From an unicellular cyanobacterium SU3 (GTDB lineage: Bacteria; Cyanobacteriota; Cyanobacteriia; Cyanobacteriales; Microcystaceae), in contig NETF01000183.1 of assembly GCA_002172675.1 (NCBI GenBank), forward strand, positions 1 through 42,910: 42,910 bases of DNA, in the 5' to 3' direction. The notes beneath the pieces were generated by a model that was given only the letters and a program-made list of their open reading frames with translations, was not told the DNA's origin and made no database searches. Positions 20,054 to 26,787 of this stretch are shown in pieces; the first letter of the stretch is position 1; every line of letters starts with the position of its first letter. The translations under genes were made by a program, and so were the position numbers.

Positions 20054-20341
20054 TTAGTCTATACTTCGTTGTTCACCGATAGAATATCCTTGCTGTTTTG
20101 CCAAAATAATCCCTTGATGACTTTTCCCTTCAGCCAAGTATTGACTATGTAAACGATAGAAATCTCTACGATTGAAAGAAAATAAAACTCTTTTTTGTGA
20201 TGTAGCATAATCTAATTGTTGTAAATCACTAACCTCCAACATATCAGCATCTGCGGCACTCATAACATCTACATTTCTAGCCCGTAAAGCAGATAATAAG
20301 GCTTAATCCATTGAATCTTCATCAAAATACAAACATAACAT
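20054..20341 (-). pseudogene. DUF5615 PIN-like toxin gene interrupted by a stop codon
   Basis: Reading from ATG at 20341 on the minus strand gives MLCLYFDEDSMD, then TAA (20303-20305), then ALLSALRARNVDV continuing in the same frame to 20054. The joined product, about 95 residues, has the DUF5615 layout: N-terminal acidic FDEDS, DADML, then LFSFNRRDF and GIILAKQ. DUF5615 proteins are predicted PIN-like ribonucleases that act as toxins with DUF433 partners. A single base change (probably CAA, GAA or AAA to TAA) explains the break. The gene starts 8 bases after the intact DUF433 gene. Re-initiation at an internal Met could make a 69-residue piece lacking the first catalytic acidic residues. Confidence 0.75.
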
Positions 20342-20349
20342 CACTATTA

Positions 20350-20649
20350 TTATTGTTGATTAAATTGTAACCATTCTTGTTCAAATTGTTCTGCTTCTGC
20401 TAATTCTGCGGATAATTCAGTTTCTATCTGTTCTTGATTAGCATGATAATAACTTAAAGCTGCATAAATTTTTGCTAAATCTAAGCGAGGGTGTCCAATT
20501 CTGTTGAGGATTTCTTCTGGTGTTAAACCGAGTTTATACCAACTAACAATCCGATTAACTGTAACCCCTGTTCCAGTAATAATCGGTTTACCGTTTTTAA
20601 TTTTATCAGAATGGGTAATTAATGTTCCAATCTCAATTGATGTTGTCAT
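20350..20649 (-). CDS. DUF433 antitoxin
   Basis: A 99-residue protein with the DUF433 signature: GKPIITGTGVTVNRIVSWYKLG, then TPEEILNRI and DLAKIYAALSYYHAN. The family carries a small helix-turn-helix and is the usual upstream partner of DUF5615 toxins. The typical order antitoxin-then-toxin is kept here on the minus strand, but the downstream toxin has an in-frame stop. The antitoxin itself looks complete, with a Gln/Glu-rich tail. It probably represses its own operon and now has no cognate toxin. Confidence 0.85.
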   Translation of the reverse strand: MTTSIEIGTLITHSDKIKNGKPIITGTGVTVNRIVSWYKLGLTPEEILNRIGHPRLDLAKIYAALSYYHANQEQIETELSAELAEAEQFEQEWLQFNQQ

Positions 20650-20706
20650 TGATATTTGTGACCTAGAATCTTATTTCATATCATAACTTAATCCGTAAGA
20701 TAAGGT

Positions 20707-20769
20707 TCAAGAAAGGGCAAGATTTGAGTTAAAACGATACCCTTGACCTCGAATCGCTTCAATGGGACA
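20707..20769 (-). pseudogene. C-terminal scrap of an OmpR-type response regulator
   Basis: On the minus strand, the frame that ends at TGA 20707-20709 reads PIEAIRGQGYRFNSNLALS. 'IEAIRGQGYRF' is the winged-helix end of OmpR/PhoB-family DNA-binding domains. The match stops abruptly at about 20769, where the same frame continues as transposase-like sequence, so only about 20 codons remain. Its neighbour on the other side is a heavy-metal RND pump fragment. Together they could be the debris of a metal-resistance operon, but this is inference. Confidence 0.45.
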
Positions 20770-20772
20770 AAA

Positions 20773-20889
20773 GTGCATCTTTAAAAACTTCCAAAGTAAC
20801 TCTATCTGCCATTTTTGTACGTATATTTCCCCTATCTCTTCATTACTTACTCCTTCTTCTCCGTCAATCAAAGTGGTTATTTTGCTTTT
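20773..20889 (-). pseudogene. Fragment of an IS4-type transposase
   Basis: The minus-strand frame from 20889 to 20773 reads TLIDGEEGVSNEEIGEIY followed by VQKWQIELLWKFLKMH. The string 'WQIELLWKFLKMH' is highly characteristic of the C-terminal catalytic block (around the Glu of DDE) of IS4-family transposases. The frame is closed upstream by a stop at 20890-20892. Downstream it fuses in frame to the response-regulator scrap. No intact element ends are visible. Confidence 0.7.
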
Positions 20890-20937
20890 CTATATTTTTT
20901 CCAATTTTATCATTTTTGATAAATTTTTTCCAGGCTT

Positions 20938-21165
20938 TTTTCTAACATTCAACATTTCTGGTCTATTGCCTCTTTAATTGGTTTTATTACCTTGTTTGGG
21001 GTGGCGGTTCGTAATGGGTTATTGCTGGTAGATAATTACAACAGCAAATTTGCTCAAGGAATGGGTCTTAAAGATGTCATTGTTAAGGGTTCTCTTCACC
21101 GAGTTAACGAGAAAAAAGAGTTTCAGGGAAAAAAACAATCTTTTAGTGTTGGTAACTTCTTATAA
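20938..21165 (+). pseudogene. Fragment of an RND-type (CusA/CzcA) metal efflux permease
   Basis: The plus frame reads SIASLIGFITLFGVAVRNG, then LLLVDNYNSKFAQGMGLKDV and GSLHRVNE, and ends with unrelated residues at TAA 21163-21165. 'LIGFITLFG..RNG' is a typical transmembrane stretch of CusA/CzcA heavy-metal pumps, which are normally over 1000 residues, so about 60 codons survive. Both ends are lost. The stop overlaps the 3' end of the convergent glycosyltransferase gene, so the deletion ran right up to that gene. Confidence 0.7.
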
Positions 21166-22056
21166 GGATAAAGACTCAGAGGAGTTAGCTGATTCTTCGG
21201 GATCAGGATATTTTAGGGAATTAGGATAGGGAGATTCTAAGTTAGTTTCTCTCAATTCATCTACTTTTAAGAGGATCAGATATTCATAAAAGGCTTGTAA
21301 GGTACACCAAGCAAACCCTGCTTTACCGTCTAAGATTCCCCCTAAAATAAAATACATATAAAACCAACGGACAACGGGACGCAAAGGTATTCTTAAGGAT
21401 AAATCCTTTAAAGCCCGTCTGCGTTCAACTTCGGTAGCCCCAAAAAACAATTTTTTCCAATTAACGCCCCCTTGTTCTAGTTGATAGAGGGTTTCTTTAG
21501 CTTCATCGGTCGAATAACGATTATGTTTTTCGATCCAACGACTTAACCCTTTACCACAAGTGTAATGGGGATAGGTTTCTTTGAGAAAGTCCACAGGTTC
21601 GGTGTAAATTTCTCTTTCTGTATGGCCATAATCTCCAAACCACACTCGGCCTTTTTCAAATAAACGCATTTGATAACGGGGATATTGGGTACTGTGACGA
21701 ATCCACTCACCCATAAAAATAACCCGTTCTGCTACATAATAGCCTACCGCTTCTTTGCTTTGACTGGCCGCGACACATTCAGCAAATAATTCTGGGGTCA
21801 TGCGTTCATCTGCTTCTAAAATATAAACCCATTTATATTTAGTTTGAATGTTTTTTAGCATCCAAGTCCGTTGTTTTCCGTGACTTTCAAATTCATGTTG
21901 AACAATTTTTACGGGGTAACGAGAGGCGATGTCAATGGTGCGATCGCTACTATAAGAGTCCACTACAATCACATCATCAGATAAAGCAATTACCGACTCA
22001 ATACATTCGGCAATATCGACTTGTTCGTTATAGGTAAGAATATAAACGGAGATCAT
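21160..22056 (-). CDS. Family 2 glycosyltransferase
   Basis: A 298-residue GT-A fold enzyme. It begins MISVYILTYNEQVDI, followed by DVIVVDSYSSDRT and the metal/nucleotide-sugar block YILEADERM near residue 80. It resembles the WaaE/KdtX-like GT2 group, which adds sugars to lipopolysaccharide cores or other glycolipids. A hydrophobic/amphipathic stretch around residues 215-260 (VVRWFYMYFILGGILDGKAG) suggests membrane association. The substrate cannot be read from the sequence. It stands alone and overlaps the stop of the RND pump relic. Confidence 0.85.
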   Translation of the reverse strand: MISVYILTYNEQVDIAECIESVIALSDDVIVVDSYSSDRTIDIASRYPVKIVQHEFESHGKQRTWMLKNIQTKYKWVYILEADERMTPELFAECVAASQSKEAVGYYVAERVIFMGEWIRHSTQYPRYQMRLFEKGRVWFGDYGHTEREIYTEPVDFLKETYPHYTCGKGLSRWIEKHNRYSTDEAKETLYQLEQGGVNWKKLFFGATEVERRRALKDLSLRIPLRPVVRWFYMYFILGGILDGKAGFAWCTLQAFYEYLILLKVDELRETNLESPYPNSLKYPDPEESANSSESLSL

Positions 22057-22223
22057 TAATCTTTAAGACTATTTTAAGCTTATGGTCAAAATTTAAAGGT
22101 TTTTCTTCTATGAGTTAGTTTATCAGGGGAATTTAAGTTTGTCTTTCATGTTTCCTAATTTGTAACATTCTCTTGCTAATCGCTATAAAATAAATCTTAA
22201 ATATACAGCACCAGGAGGTTTTT

Positions 22224-23273
22224 GTGGCACTTTACGCGGACTTACATCGTCATCTCGGAGGTTCTGTGGTTCCTCGCATTCTCTGGCGATATTTCAAGCG
22301 TCATAACCCAGATATGGCGCAACGGTTTCCTGAATACCCTACTTTTGAAGAATTTTATACCCGCAAACGAAACACCCTGGATGAGTATTTAGAACTCCAT
22401 ACTTTAGTCGAAAGTGTACAAACTGAACAAACCCTTCCTTACTTCATTTATCGTTTAATTCGTGGGGCTTATATTTTTGAAAATTTGGCTTATCTAGAGT
22501 TGCGTTATACTCCTTATCTTCGCACTCCAGACCATCTTAATCAGTCTCAAAGAATTGAGGCGATGACTAACATTGTGCAAATAGTGGGGAAAGCGAGTCA
22601 AGTCAAAGAATATCCCATTATTATTAGTCAAATTCTTTGTATGCACTCCCGTTTACCCTATGAAGTTAATAAGGCGATCGTTGATTTAGCTGCACAAATG
22701 AGAGACTATGTCTGTGCAATTGATGTAGCTGGAGGAGATTCCCATTACGGAGAACGATTAGACGAGTTTATTGATCTGTATAAATATGCGCGATCGCTTG
22801 GATTAAAAACCACTGGTCATCTTTATGAAACCCCAGAGGGTTGTTATCCTGAATTATTACCCTATTTAATGAGAATTGGTCACGGTATTCAAATTCCTTT
22901 AAAACATCCTGAACTATTACCCCAACTTGCTGAAGCAAATCAGTGTTTGGAAGTGTGTCCTACCACTTATTTAAAAACAGGAACGTTAGAGAATCTATAC
23001 GAGTTAAAAACAGTATTTGACCGCTGTTTTGATGCCGAAGTTGATATCGCTATTTGTACGGATAATGCTGGGCTTCATAATGTTCGTTTACCGTTTGAGT
23101 TTGAAAATCTTTTGACTCAAGATGTAATTGATTTTCATCAGTTACAAGCTTGTCAAGATGCAGCGTTTCGTCATGCGTTTGCTTGGCCTTATAAAGAACC
23201 TCCTGCTTCTTTATTAATTGGCTTATTGAATGATGATTCTTCAGAGGAAGAACAAGAATTATTGTCGGTTTAA
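22224..23273 (+). CDS. Adenosine-deaminase-like metal-dependent hydrolase
   Basis: A 349-residue amidohydrolase. Start GTG 22224 is fixed by a perfect AGGAGG about 8 bases upstream. Zinc-site residues of the adenosine/AMP deaminase family are visible: H8 and H10 in DLHRHLGG, H199 and E202 (HLYE, replacing HAGE), H220 in RIGHG and D280. The residue after D280 is Asn281 (TDN), where adenosine deaminase has a second Asp that helps bind the base. Either this is a subgroup with another substrate or the exchange is tolerated. Deamination of a purine nucleoside or nucleotide in the cytoplasm is the likely activity, but the substrate is uncertain. Confidence 0.8.
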   Translation: MALYADLHRHLGGSVVPRILWRYFKRHNPDMAQRFPEYPTFEEFYTRKRNTLDEYLELHTLVESVQTEQTLPYFIYRLIRGAYIFENLAYLELRYTPYLRTPDHLNQSQRIEAMTNIVQIVGKASQVKEYPIIISQILCMHSRLPYEVNKAIVDLAAQMRDYVCAIDVAGGDSHYGERLDEFIDLYKYARSLGLKTTGHLYETPEGCYPELLPYLMRIGHGIQIPLKHPELLPQLAEANQCLEVCPTTYLKTGTLENLYELKTVFDRCFDAEVDIAICTDNAGLHNVRLPFEFENLLTQDVIDFHQLQACQDAAFRHAFAWPYKEPPASLLIGLLNDDSSEEEQELLSV

Positions 23274-23280
23274 TCTTTCC

Positions 23281-23308
23281 GTAGAGGTGTTTACTAAAAC
23301 ATCTCTAC
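23281..23308 (+). terminator. Strong hairpin after the deaminase-like gene
   Basis: A 12-base stem, GTAGAGGTGTTT (23281-23292) with AAACATCTCTAC (23297-23308), and a 4-base loop. All pairs are Watson-Crick except one G-T. It starts 8 bases after the stop codon. There is no T-run on the plus strand, so it is either a terminator of the cyanobacterial U-poor type or an mRNA 3' stabiliser. Confidence 0.55.
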
Positions 23309-23358
23309 AACCAATAAAATGACTACAATCAACTAATAACAATTATCAAACATTAACT

Positions 23359-23751
23359 ATGAATAATTTAGAAGTTGTTCAAAATCTATATAAATGGTTC
23401 GCTAAAAAAGATTTTGATAAAATTAGAACTATTTTGAGTCCAAACATCGAATGGATACAAAACCAAGGATTTCCTAATGGTGGTGTTCATCATGGTATTG
23501 AGCAAGTTTTGAGTGGAGTTCTCACTAACTTTAAGAAAGATTGGAAATCATGGAATGCGATTGTTAACCAATGGTTAGATTCAGGTGACGCTATCATTTG
23601 TCTTGGATATTATCAAGGAATTCATAGGATAACCGACAAGTCAATGAAAGCTGAGTTTGCTCATATATATTGGCTAAAAAATTCTAAAATTTATAAATTT
23701 CAGCAATTTACTGATACACTCATTATTCAAAAAGCAACAGAACAAGAATAA
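23359..23751 (+). CDS. SnoaL-like (NTF2-fold) protein
   Basis: A 130-residue protein that begins with the typical SnoaL helix (LEVVQNLYKWFAKKDFDKIRT), then SPNIEWIQNQGFP, GGVHHGIEQV and a beta-rich half ending IYKFQQFTDTL. The NTF2-like cone fold serves as a small-molecule binding or enzyme scaffold, and the ligand is not predictable. No signal peptide. It is separated from its neighbours by the hairpin above and a 137-base gap, and base use is more AT-rich than in the gene before it. It may be a stand-alone accessory gene. Confidence 0.7.
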   Translation: MNNLEVVQNLYKWFAKKDFDKIRTILSPNIEWIQNQGFPNGGVHHGIEQVLSGVLTNFKKDWKSWNAIVNQWLDSGDAIICLGYYQGIHRITDKSMKAEFAHIYWLKNSKIYKFQQFTDTLIIQKATEQE

Positions 23752-23888
23752 ATCAAATTTTTTCTTAACCCAAACCATTAACTTCAAAAAAGTTTATCGG
23801 TTATCCGTACCTAACTGACTACAAATTATTTAAGCTAAACTGTAAATAGTAGTTTAATGATCTAACAACACCTATCAATAATTATATA

Positions 23889-24191
23889 ATGAAATTTCCT
23901 TTACAATTTGTTTATGATTGGTATCGTAGAGTAATTCGTCATCCTCAATATCGTTGGTTAGTAATTTTGGGGACATTAGTGTATTTTGTCAGTCCCTTTG
24001 ATATTTCTCCCGATATCTTTCCTATTGCTGGACAAGTTGATGACTTTGTGTTACTCACCTTATTGATAACAGAGTTATTTTCAATGGTAGTTGAAAGATT
24101 ACAAAACTCAAATCAAGTTACTGTAGAAGATTCTCCAGAAGGTGAGACAATAGAGGTTAATGCGGTTTCTGTAGATGACAATTTTAATTAG
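23889..24191 (+). CDS. DUF1232 (YkvA-like) membrane protein
   Basis: A 100-residue protein with the DUF1232 core: LVILGTLVYFVSPFDISPDIFPIAGQVDDFVLL, two short hydrophobic segments joined by the invariant SP.D..PD and DD motifs. The family is membrane associated and its role is unknown. The tail is acidic. It ends 18 bases before rre1 and is probably co-transcribed with it. Confidence 0.85.
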   Translation: MKFPLQFVYDWYRRVIRHPQYRWLVILGTLVYFVSPFDISPDIFPIAGQVDDFVLLTLLITELFSMVVERLQNSNQVTVEDSPEGETIEVNAVSVDDNFN

Positions 24192-24209
24192 AATAGATAA
24201 ACCAAAATC

Positions 24210-24908
24210 ATGAGTGATTCTGCAACAATATTATTAGTAGATGATGAACCGAGTGTTAGAGAATCGGTACAAGCTTATTTAGAATATAGTGGAGATTTAA
24301 CGGTTAAGGTTGCGAGTAATGCAACAGATGCGTGGCAAATGTTAGAAAAAGTAACTCCTGATGTGATTATTTCTGATATTATGATGCCAGAAGTCGATGG
24401 CTATCAGTTCTTAGAAAAGTTAAGAAATGACCCCAGATTTGAAGGGGTTCCTGTTATTTTCTTAACCGCTAGGGGAATGACCTCGGATCGCATTAAAGGT
24501 TATAATTCTGGTTGTGATGCTTATTTACCGAAACCGTTTGACCCAGAAGAATTAGAAGCAATTGTCAAGAATTTATTAGAACGACGCAAAACAAATGAAA
24601 AAACCGCTACTGACTCAGCAAAATTAGAAGAAATCGCCCAAGAAATCCGAGAATTAAAACAACAACTGGGACAACAACAAAGCAATTTTACTACCACTCC
24701 ATCCCCGATAAAAATTGATTTAACTCCCAGAGAACAAAGTGTTTTAGACTTGGTTGCAGAAGGTTTAATGAATAAGGAAATTGCGGCCCGTTTAGAGACA
24801 AGTGTGAGAAATGTAGAAAAATATGTTAGTCGTTTGTTTAGTAAAACGGGGACAAATAGTCGTACGGAGTTAGTGCGTTTTGCTTTAAAACATGGATTAA
24901 CGGAATAG
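24210..24908 (+). CDS. rre1: NarL/LuxR-type response regulator Rre1 (Ycf29)
   Basis: A 232-residue two-domain regulator. The receiver has D11/D12, phosphoacceptor D56 in VIISDIMMP, FLTARGM and YLPKPFDPEE. A Gln-rich coiled linker (about 143-160) follows, then a LuxR helix-turn-helix (LTPREQSVLDLVAEGLMNKEI, NVEKYVSRLFSKTG). The sequence, including the GYNSGCDAYLPKPFDPEELEAI block, is what I remember for Rre1/Ycf29, the general stress regulator paired with Hik34 or Hik2 in cyanobacteria. No histidine kinase lies nearby, which fits Rre1, whose kinases are encoded elsewhere. Assignment to Rre1 rather than a paralogue is likely but not proven. Confidence 0.8.
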   Translation: MSDSATILLVDDEPSVRESVQAYLEYSGDLTVKVASNATDAWQMLEKVTPDVIISDIMMPEVDGYQFLEKLRNDPRFEGVPVIFLTARGMTSDRIKGYNSGCDAYLPKPFDPEELEAIVKNLLERRKTNEKTATDSAKLEEIAQEIRELKQQLGQQQSNFTTTPSPIKIDLTPREQSVLDLVAEGLMNKEIAARLETSVRNVEKYVSRLFSKTGTNSRTELVRFALKHGLTE

Positions 24909-24994
24909 TTTATTTATTAAGTGTATAGGAGATATACAAGAGTCAATCACTTTCGTTACAATAACAGAATAAGTAATAATTTAAGGAAAAAATT

Positions 24995-25305
24995 ATGACA
25001 ATTCGGCACACAAAAACACAGTGGCAATATCTTGAACCTCGTCCTGATTCTTGGCGGAAGCAACTTTATCTTAAGGGTCGAAAATTGACAGCTTTTGGAT
25101 TGTGGAGTGACATGATGGTAAATGGTGATACTCCAGAAGAAACTGCTAATAATTGGGATGTTCCACTTGAAGCGGTACTCGAAGTAATTAAATATTGTGA
25201 AAATATTGTGAAACTCATCAAGAACTTATCGCTTCTGAAGCTGATTCAGAACGTCGTTATTTAGAAGAGCGAGGAATCCCTTTTGAGCCTAAAGTTGTTC
25301 ATTGA
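24995..25305 (+). pseudogene. DUF433-like antitoxin frameshifted by an 11-base tandem duplication
   Basis: The frame opens at ATG 24995 with an AAGGA ribosome site. It has the long-form DUF433 layout: LYLKGRKLTAFGLWSDMMVN, TPEETANNWDVP, LEAVLEVIKYC. At 25190-25211 the 11-mer AAATATTGTGA occurs twice in exact tandem. As it stands the frame runs to 25264 with 22 meaningless residues. Removing one copy restores ETHQELIASEADSERRYLEE and a stop at 25303-25305, giving 99 residues. The restored stop overlaps the toxin start by 23 bases, as expected for such a pair. The helix-turn-helix part survives; the toxin-contacting C-terminus is lost. Confidence 0.75.
25190..25211 (+). repeat. Exact 11-base tandem duplication inside the antitoxin gene
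   Basis: AAATATTGTGA at 25190-25200 is repeated at 25201-25211 with no spacer. 11 is not a multiple of 3, so the second copy shifts the reading frame. Slippage of one unit would restore the gene. Confidence 0.9.
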
Positions 25306-25543
25306 TGAAGATTCTTTATCTAAACCTTTGGTGAAATTCTTGAGAAAAGCTGGTTATAATGTCGTAACCGTGAATGAGGTAGGCTTAAATGGAAAAAGTG
25401 ATCTTATGGTCTTAAATTATGCCATAGAAATAGGACGTATTATCCTCACCCATAACTGCCAAGATTTTGAAAATCTTCATAAGGAAACTATAACACATCC
25501 AGGTATTTTTGCTATTCGTAATGATTCAAATTACTCTAAATAA
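25283..25543 (+). CDS. DUF5615 PIN-like toxin (C-terminus possibly short)
   Basis: An 86-residue product that starts with TTG 25283, inside the end of the restored antitoxin frame. DUF5615 features: SLKLFIDEDSLSKPLVKFLRKAG (N-terminal acidic catalytic pair), then RIILTHNCQDF and HPGIFAIRND. These proteins are predicted metal-dependent RNases. Typical members continue for another 15-25 residues after the HPGI block, so this one may be truncated by a late frameshift. If still active, its antitoxin is damaged upstream, so cells must tolerate it or neutralise it in another way. Confidence 0.65.
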   Translation: MSLKLFIDEDSLSKPLVKFLRKAGYNVVTVNEVGLNGKSDLMVLNYAIEIGRIILTHNCQDFENLHKETITHPGIFAIRNDSNYSK

Positions 25544-25691
25544 TGAACCAGAAGAATTAAATTTAGGACAACTTTCTGATGATTATTCAGAAATACACGA
25601 AATTTCTCTTGGGGACAAAGAAGCTATAGGATATGCTTTAGTTTGGTTAGCCTCTTTGTACAAAATTATAGGAGAAAAAAGCCCTTCCTAG
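25521..25691 (+). CDS. Small ORF of unknown function overlapping the toxin end
   Basis: From ATG 25521 a 56-residue product contains LGQLSDDYSEIHEISLGDKEAIGYALVWLASLYKI (split here into ordinary words: acidic start, then a helix rich in Ala and Leu). It overlaps the last 23 bases of the toxin gene in another frame. I do not recognise the family. It may be a real small gene, the end of a longer lost gene, or chance. Confidence 0.3.
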   Translation: MIQITLNNEPEELNLGQLSDDYSEIHEISLGDKEAIGYALVWLASLYKIIGEKSPS

Positions 25692-25741
25692 AGCAATATG
25701 TTGTGAGAGTATAGTATAAAAGTCATAAAAACTATCTTTTC

Positions 25742-25912
25742 TTAATCTTTAGTTAACCAACCTTCAGTAAGACTAAACTCACTAAATAATAAAGAGTCAG
25801 AAACTTCATACTGTTCGTGACTCTCTAATAATTCTATACAATTTAATAATACGGTTAATATAAACTCGGGAATCTCTTCAATTGATTCGATAATCTGTCG
25901 TTTAGTATTCAT
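25742..25912 (-). CDS. DUF2281-like small antitoxin, C-terminally short
   Basis: A 56-residue frame on the minus strand from ATG 25912. It starts MNTKRQIIESIEEIPEFILT, the usual opening of the DUF2281/VapB-type cyanobacterial antitoxins (leading helix 'E.I..IP..IL..VL'). It then has SLLFSEFSLTEGWLTKD, matching the family's '..LSE..L...WL' block, but stops where members normally continue with an acidic tail of about ten residues. No toxin gene lies next to it. The assignment is from pattern memory and is moderate at best. Confidence 0.5.
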   Translation of the reverse strand: MNTKRQIIESIEEIPEFILTVLLNCIELLESHEQYEVSDSLLFSEFSLTEGWLTKD

Positions 25913-25930
25913 ACTTAATTTCCTAACTCT

Positions 25931-26083
25931 TTAATGGCTGCAATTACTAACAGCAGCGTTTTTAAGCTCCTGTTTTAATTGCTGGTTGCGTTTTTTTAGC
26001 TGTCTTAATCTTGCTGATGCTAGACGGCCTTTATCATTACGCCGATTCATTTTACGGGGGGATTCCCATGATTTGATTTGCAT
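25931..26083 (-). CDS. Small basic coiled-coil protein, unknown function
   Basis: A 50-residue frame on the minus strand from ATG 26083 to TAA 25931-25933. It is rich in Arg/Lys/Gln: KMNRRNDKGRLASARLRQL followed by KKRNQQLKQELKNAA, a likely single helix. It ends 18 bases before the DUF2281-like gene, so the two may form one transcript. Its charge suggests nucleic-acid binding. It could be the other half of a toxin-antitoxin cassette, but I do not recognise it. Confidence 0.4.
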   Translation of the reverse strand: MQIKSWESPRKMNRRNDKGRLASARLRQLKKRNQQLKQELKNAAVSNCSH

Positions 26084-26193
26084 AAATTTCCCCTAATTGT
26101 TTACATAATTATATTATAACTTAAAGAACTAGAATTTGTACTACCTATAATGTCAAGGTTTCTTGACTTATAAAAAAGCCATAAAGACTCTCT

Positions 26194-26757
26194 TCAAAGA
26201 TTGCGTTTTAATTGATCTAACTCATCATCTAATTCCCACCTTTGAAACTCTGCTTCTAGGGGGTCAGTCGCCTTATTATAGGCACTATAGTTAATGGTTT
26301 GATTCCATCCTTTCGTATCGTAATTAGGTTTAGCTTGAGCAGCTTGAGCTTGCCTTGCTTTAGTTTGAATTTCTTCTTTTCGCTGTCGAATTTGAGTTAA
26401 TAGGGTTTTTCCGTTAGCGATTTGTTGTTTTGCTCCTTCCATTTGTCCCCATAATTGATTGCCTTGCCGCAATAGAGCAGCTTCTCTTTCTTGAGCCCGT
26501 TGAGCTAAATCTAAGCGTCCGGCAGCTTGAGCTTTTGCCACTCGTTGATGCCAATTCTGGATTTCTTCGGCTAAGGAAAGAATTTCAGTTTCTAAACGCT
26601 TTTTTTGTCCTTCTTTTTCAATAATTAGTTTTAAAGCTTGTTGTTCTTGTTCTCTTAATTGTTCTAAAAGTGCCTGCAATTCTAGGTGAGGATTATTTTT
26701 CAGAAATTCCTCTAATCGTGTTTCTAGAAAGCGACTGAAATCATCAAAAATACTCAT
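26194..26757 (-). CDS. TIGR04376 family coiled-coil protein
   Basis: A 187-residue protein with the conserved cyanobacterial opening DDFSRFLETRLEEFLKNNPH, then a long helical coiled coil from about residue 28 to 145 (Gln/Glu/Leu-rich, with LDLAQRAQEREAALLRQGNQ) and a C-terminal block DPLEAEFQRWELDDEL. I recall this as the TIGR04376 family, which is restricted to cyanobacteria and of unknown function. The layout is reminiscent of PspA/Vipp1-type helical proteins, but it is too short and lacks their N-terminal amphipathic helix sequence. It follows the PilP-like gene on the minus strand by about 30 bases and is probably in one operon with it. Confidence 0.75.
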   Translation of the reverse strand: MSIFDDFSRFLETRLEEFLKNNPHLELQALLEQLREQEQQALKLIIEKEGQKKRLETEILSLAEEIQNWHQRVAKAQAAGRLDLAQRAQEREAALLRQGNQLWGQMEGAKQQIANGKTLLTQIRQRKEEIQTKARQAQAAQAKPNYDTKGWNQTINYSAYNKATDPLEAEFQRWELDDELDQLKRNL

Positions 26758-26787
26758 ATAGCAAATAATAAATTTCTAAACTCTAAA

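Noticed and set aside
20762-20977. A 71-codon hydrophobic ORF on the plus strand
   Set aside because: It is antisense to the transposase fragment, is Phe/Ile/Ser-rich with no known pattern, and overlaps two recognisable gene remnants.
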